From contig JAEZJJ010000116.1 in assembly GCA_023436395.1 (NCBI GenBank), positions 1-8,191 on the forward strand: 8,191 nt of DNA, given 5' to 3'. The position numbers and the translations under genes were made by a program. This document shows, in pieces, positions 6,917 through 8,191 of this stretch. Source of the stretch: Bacillota bacterium. GTDB taxonomy: Bacteria > Bacillota > Clostridia > Lachnospirales > Cellulosilyticaceae. Each line of letters begins with the position of its first letter. Position 1 is the first letter of the stretch. Below the pieces are notes generated by a model. That model had not been told where the DNA came from. It worked only from the letters and a program-made list of their open reading frames with translations, and made no database searches.

Positions 6917-7677
6917 ATGTTTTTTTCAAATAAGCAATTACTAGTATTTATTGTGTATTGCAGGTGAAGGTGATAACAAAATACTTAGATAGAGAATATA
7001 TTTGAATGGCTACACTAGGAGTACTGATAGTAGGGGCTATTATTTACAATATAAAGATAGCATTAGCTGTTAAAAAGCCGAAGTAATTTATTAAATTGCT
7101 TTTTCCTTTTAGGAGAGGACATTATTTAATAACAGATGGTAGAGATGGTAAAAAATGTGCAGGCATCAACTATCATTATAAGGCCAATATACATACTGAA
7201 AAAAATACAAATACATCTATGCGATTTGCTGTAGATATTGTTTTAATAGATAAAAAGGGTAGGACAGTAAGTAGTGGATTAACTGATGATAATAGGGACT
7301 ATAAAATATTTCATGAACCAGTATATAGTCTCTGTGGAAGGAAGATTATATAAGTTGTAAGCGATAGTAATAATAATAAACCATTTTCTAAGAAATATCC
7401 TTATAACGTAGGGAATCATATTGTTATCAAAAAAGGTGAGTATTATATCGTAATAGGACACCTAGAAAAGAACAGTATCAAGGTTAAAGTAGGAGAAAAA
7501 GTTCAGATAGGACAATTCTTAGGGAGTGTAGGTAACTCAGGATTAACCCCAAGGCCTCATATACATATGCAGGTATCGAAGGCAAAGGATGAACTTTACT
7601 GGCAGGGAGAGGGCATACCAATTGCTTTTAATGGGTACTTTTATCCTATAAAAAATAAAATAATTAAAGTTAGATAA
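6917..7677 (+). pseudogene. Decayed M23-family (LytM-like) metallopeptidase gene
   Basis: From 6961 to the TAA at 7675-7677 one frame encodes an M23 protein broken by three in-frame stops: TGA 7003-7005, TAA 7084-7086 and TAA 7351-7353. Order: a membrane segment (TLGVLIVGAIIYNI, from 7009), then FPFRRGHYLITDGRDG, INYHY, RFAVDIV (Asp codon 7234), NRDYKIFHEPVYS, then after the last stop GNHIVIKKG, GHLEKNSIKVKVGEKVQIGQ, GSVGNSG, PHIHMQV with the zinc-binding HxH (7558-7566), and GEGIPIAF. The ATG at 6917, with AAGGGGG upstream, opens a different frame that stops after 16 codons, so a frameshift lies near 6935-6965. The stops sit where homologues would have ordinary residues (a Lys after GRKII, probably Trp before MATL). 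Intact relatives are membrane-anchored or exported cell-wall endopeptidases. Arg occupies the position four before the Asp, where LytM has a zinc His. Confidence 0.85.
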
Positions 7678-7700
7678 TACTAGAAAATGAAGGAGAATAA

Positions 7701-7751
7701 GTAGAAGATTTAGTGAGTATTTAATATTTTAGTACTCACTAAATTTTCTAC
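7701..7751. repeat. Long near-perfect stem-loop (19-21 bp arms)
   Basis: GTAGAAGATTTAGTGAGTA (7701-7719) pairs with TACTCACTAAATTTTCTAC (7733-7751) along its whole length with one G-T wobble, and two further pairs can form inward. It lies 24 bases after the decayed peptidase gene and before the tRNA promoter. No T run follows on either strand, so it is not a standard terminator. It may be the old terminator of the peptidase gene or a small palindromic repeat. Confidence 0.75.
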
Positions 7752-7795
7752 GATGTTGTTTTAAGATAAAGTCTTACAAGTTTACCGAAAAAGTA

Positions 7796-7824
7796 TTGAC
7801 ATAAGTAAACAACCAATATATACT
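7796..7824 (+). promoter_or_regulatory. Promoter of the tRNA-Gly gene
   Basis: A perfect TTGACA (7796-7801), 17-bp spacer, and TATACT (7819-7824) lie 44 bp upstream of the tRNA 5' end. The strength suits a stable-RNA gene. Confidence 0.85.
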
Positions 7825-7867
7825 ACTTACATAAGTTTTATTTATAGAATAAATGATACGCAAATAT

Positions 7868-7940
7868 GCGCGAGTGGCTCAGTTGGTAGAGCATCTCCTT
7901 GCCAAGGAGAGGGTCGCGGGTTCGAGTCCCGTCTCGCGCT
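7868..7940 (+). tRNA. tRNA-Gly (anticodon GCC)
   Basis: A complete cloverleaf of 73 bases. The acceptor stem GCGCGAG/CTCGCGC is perfect, with discriminator T at 7940 as in bacterial tRNA-Gly. D-arm is GCTC/GAGC around AGTTGGTA. The anticodon stem TCTCC/GGAGA encloses the loop TTGCCAA with GCC at 7901-7903. The T-arm is GCGGG/CCCGT with loop TTCGAGT and one G-T pair. The 3' CCA is not encoded and must be added after transcription. It reads GGC and GGT codons. It is a single-gene transcription unit with its own promoter and terminator. Confidence 0.98.
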
Positions 7941-7950
7941 TACTAAATAA

Positions 7951-7990
7951 AGAGAGGAAATCTAGAGTATATCTGGGTTTCCTCTTTTTT
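7951..7990 (+). terminator. Terminator of the tRNA-Gly transcript
   Basis: AGAGAGGAAA pairs with TTTCCTCTTT (7951-7960 with 7978-7987, allowing one wobble) and is followed by a T tract continuing to 7990. It begins ten bases after the tRNA end. Confidence 0.87.
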
Positions 7991-8098
7991 GTTAATAATT
8001 GATAATCTTGTTTTTTTATTAGTGATATAGTAGCTTTTTAGTATATAGGATTTTAAATATTTATGTTAGTGTAAAATTATTGTAGGAAAAATTTAAAA

Positions 8099-8162
8099 AA
8101 GAGATTCATCCTTTTGGTATAATGAAATCGCGAAACAACATCAAACAAAAGGAGAATCTCTT
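8099..8162 (+). repeat. Inverted repeat enclosing promoter and sequestering the RBS of the next gene
   Basis: AAGAGATTCATCCTTTTG (8099-8116) is the reverse complement of CAAAAGGAGAATCTCTT (8146-8162) apart from one extra A. The right arm contains the AAAGGAG ribosome binding site and ends directly before the ATG at 8163. The -10 element at 8118-8123 sits in the loop, so a transcript started there would lack the left arm, while a transcript entering from outside would fold the ribosome binding site into a 17-bp stem. Confidence 0.85.
8115..8123 (+). promoter_or_regulatory. Extended -10 promoter for the gene at 8163
   Basis: TG-G-TATAAT is a perfect extended -10 element. The region 17 bp upstream is only A-rich (8095-8100), with no recognisable -35 hexamer, which extended -10 promoters tolerate. 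Transcription would begin near 8130, giving a leader of about 33 bases. Confidence 0.65.
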
Positions 8163-8191
8163 ATGGAACTTATTATAAAGGATTTCATGAA
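8163..8191 (+). CDS. Start of an unidentified gene (partial, 5' end only); possibly a transposase
   Basis: ATG at 8163 follows AAAGGAG (8148-8154) with normal spacing and opens MELIIKDFM before the window ends. Nine codons are not enough to name a family. The promoter-in-inverted-repeat arrangement immediately upstream is what insertion sequences of the IS10/IS50 kind use to prevent read-through expression of transposase, which makes a transposase plausible but unproven. Confidence 0.55.

Noticed and set aside
7096..7353. Independent 85-codon gene starting with TTG
   Set aside because: It is the middle piece of the M23 pseudogene, bounded by the two in-frame TAA codons, without its own ribosome binding site.
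7003..7353. Stop-codon recoding in the M23 gene
   Set aside because: Both TGA and TAA are involved, there is no SECIS-like context identified, and other genes here use TAA and TAG as real stops, so decay is simpler.
7279..7461. Minus-strand 60-codon frame over the peptidase remnant
   Set aside because: The opposite strand carries recognisable M23 motifs; this frame is its shadow.

Overview
The window reads as chromosomal DNA of a low-GC, plant-polysaccharide-degrading Clostridia, probably of the Lachnospiraceae type. The base composition is strongly AT-rich, ribosome binding sites are strong AGGAGG types, promoters are TTGACA/TATAAT-like, the tRNA gene lacks an encoded CCA, and a CUT1 sugar ABC system occurs without its own ATPase. 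The species is not determined from the sequence.

Layout. Positions 1 to about 124 are the 3' end of a 23S rRNA gene, followed by the rrn terminator (187-209) with no 5S gene between. A perfect 13-bp inverted repeat (211-248) comes next, then about 430 bp of non-coding DNA holding what looks like the remnant of a gene (407-646). A cytoplasmic GH43 arabinofuranosidase/xylosidase (679-2232) converges on an AraC-family regulator (complement 2323-3180), and the two share a bidirectional terminator. Divergent from the regulator is a carbohydrate ABC operon: lipoprotein binding protein (3465-4826), intercistronic hairpin, MalF-like permease (4934-5821), MalG-like permease (5834-6724), terminator. 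Downstream lies a decayed M23 metallopeptidase gene (6917-7677) with in-frame stops, a long stem-loop (7701-7751), then a tRNA-Gly(GCC) gene with its own strong promoter and terminator. The window ends at the first 9 codons of a further gene (8163 onward) whose promoter and ribosome binding site lie in a large inverted repeat, an arrangement reminiscent of insertion-sequence transposase genes.

How the genes work together (inference). The regulator probably senses a sugar through its cupin domain and activates the ABC operon, whose promoter region holds a plausible AraC-type direct-repeat operator. The binding protein and two permeases import an oligosaccharide, probably powered by a shared MsmK-type ATPase encoded elsewhere. 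The GH43 enzyme has no signal peptide and would remove arabinose or xylose from the imported oligosaccharide in the cytoplasm. This is a compact hemicellulose-oligosaccharide utilisation locus between an rRNA operon and a tRNA gene. I saw no convincing undescribed system. The most interesting signals are regulatory: the duplicated leader of the transporter operon, the RBS-sequestering inverted repeat at the right end, and the pseudogene with preserved reading frame.
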